Shown here: in pieces, positions 4,283-5,200 of the stretch
Position numbering within the stretch: the stretch's first letter is position 1
Layout: every line of letters starts with the position of its first letter
Made by a program: the position numbers and the translations under genes
The notes under the pieces: generated by a model
The model's database searches: none
Told to the model about the DNA's origin: nothing
Seen by the model: the letters and a program-made list of their open reading frames with translations, nothing else
Assembly (NCBI GenBank): GCA_031272305.1
Contig: JAISUA010000250.1
Location: 1-5,200, forward strand
Length of the DNA stretch: 5,200 nt
Origin: Clostridioides sp.
GTDB lineage: Bacteria; Bacillota; Clostridia; Peptostreptococcales; Peptostreptococcaceae
Direction: 5' to 3'

Positions 4283-5200
4283 ATGTGTGAAGTTGATAAT
4301 TGTATTCACTGTGGAATTTGCAAAGAGCATTGTCTTTTTTTAAAAAAATACGACATTGATTTGTACGAGTTTTCGAATCAGCCAAAGTTGGCATATAGTT
4401 GTTTTATGTGTGGAATATGCAAAAAAGTATGTCCCAAAAATATTGACGGAGTACAAATTGCTCAAAATATGAGAAAAAATTCAAATTTAGATACTTCAAA
4501 ATATAAAGGTTTATTGTGGGAAAAAAATCCTTATAAGTTTGCAAATTATACAAAAATAAATTCTAAGAAGAATATTAGTAAAACAGATAGGTTAGTTAAA
4601 AATAAAAAATCAGTGTTATTTCCTGGGTGCAATTTTTCTGCTTTTTTCCCGAAAACATTGAAAAAACTTGAGGACATATGTTTCCAAAATGAAATAGGTG
4701 TAGTTTACGATTGTTGTTCAAAACCTATTTTTGAACTTGGATTACAAGAAGATGCACAAAAAAATATTGATTCTATGATTTCTAAATTAAAAAAGAATAA
4801 TGTAGAAGAACTTATTATGATTTGTCCAAATTGTTATTATTTCTTAAAGGACAAAATAGATATTTCTGTTATATCTATATATGAGAAATTATACGAACTA
4901 AATGAAACTGAAAAATATGAACTGAATGAAGTACGAAAAGTTAAGGGAACAAAAAATAAATCAATGGATGAAATAGCATTTTATATTCCTTGTCCAGATA
5001 GAGAAGAAAGAGTTTTTATTAATGATATATCTAAATTTATAGAAAAAACTATCGTATATCCTTATGAAAAAACACAATGCTGTGGACTCGGAGGATGTGC
5101 TTTGGCAAATGAACCTGAAATAGCTACAAAAATGGCTAAGTCAGTGAATATAAAAAAAGAATCGGTTGAAGATATAGAAATAGATAAATTACATAATGTA
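4283..5200 (+). CDS. (Fe-S)-binding protein with two 4Fe-4S motifs and CCG modules (3'-truncated)
   Basis: The window shows the first 306 residues and the frame is still open at base 5200. Two classical 4Fe-4S motifs occur: Cys7-10-13-17 and Cys40-43-46-50 followed by Pro. A heterodisulfide-reductase-type CCG module follows: FPGC (Cys116), Cys144-Cys145 and CPNC (181-184). A second module begins with IPC (Cys237) and CCGLGGC (266-272); its final CxxC should lie beyond the edge. This order resembles GlpC, HdrD and LutA-like subunits, soluble or membrane-attached electron-transfer proteins that pass electrons to or from thiols or quinones. Module 1 reads CCSKP rather than CCG. The linker at 205-230 is rich in Glu and Lys and looks family-specific. 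The ATG at 4283 has GAAAGGAAG (4267-4275 region) at good spacing; 40 nt separate it from the transferase gene. The substrate is unknown. Confidence 0.9.
   Translation, partial: MCEVDNCIHCGICKEHCLFLKKYDIDLYEFSNQPKLAYSCFMCGICKKVCPKNIDGVQIAQNMRKNSNLDTSKYKGLLWEKNPYKFANYTKINSKKNISKTDRLVKNKKSVLFPGCNFSAFFPKTLKKLEDICFQNEIGVVYDCCSKPIFELGLQEDAQKNIDSMISKLKKNNVEELIMICPNCYYFLKDKIDISVISIYEKLYELNETEKYELNEVRKVKGTKNKSMDEIAFYIPCPDREERVFINDISKFIEKTIVYPYEKTQCCGLGGCALANEPEIATKMAKSVNIKKESVEDIEIDKLHNV

Overview
The window looks like chromosomal DNA from a low-GC Gram-positive anaerobe, most likely a member of the Clostridia. The evidence is a very AT-rich composition, AGA/ATA-rich codon use, AGGAGG-like ribosome binding sites, U-tailed hairpin terminators, and an oxidoreductase set (small flavin reductase, Fe-S protein of the heterodisulfide-reductase type) typical of anaerobes. 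I cannot name the species. There are no phage, transposase, CRISPR, rRNA or tRNA signals.

Layout. (1) Bases 2-358 (+) are the 3' end of an acidic protein of unknown function. Its last codons are repeated in a decaying array of about 34 bp units (334-469), which runs into a hairpin (463-501) that can terminate transcription from both sides. (2) A CorA-type divalent cation channel lies on the minus strand (488-1423) and converges on that hairpin. Its stop codon lies inside the stem. (3) The divergent spacer 1424-1737 holds the corA promoter and leader hairpins, a perfect 20-bp dyad that looks like an operator, and a possible promoter for the next gene. (4) A flavin reductase-like (flavoredoxin-type) protein occupies 1738-2250 (+). 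(5) The 614-bp gap 2251-2864 has no convincing protein gene but is highly structured. A possible small RNA (about 2308-2458) carries two bulged hairpins and a strong terminator. After it come an AT-rich stretch with an 11-bp inverted repeat, further promoter-like boxes, and a diverged second copy of the 3' half of the RNA element (2750-2819) just before the next gene. (6) A three-gene forward run, probably an operon, reaches the right edge: a TVP38/TMEM64 (DedA superfamily) membrane protein (2865-3554), a DUF2064/TIGR04282-type nucleotidyl/glycosyl-transferase-like protein (3571-4242), and a (Fe-S)-binding protein with two 4Fe-4S motifs and CCG modules (4283 to beyond 5200).

How the parts may work together. 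Genes of the TVP38 and TIGR04282 types are known to co-occur in clusters first described as rSAM/selenodomain-associated and later linked to arsenosugar biosynthesis. Here the visible third member is an HdrD/GlpC-like Fe-S protein, and no arsenic gene, radical SAM gene or second transferase is visible. The substrate is therefore open. The two most original observations are the duplicated structured RNA element, one copy of which lies in the leader of this operon, and the operon itself.
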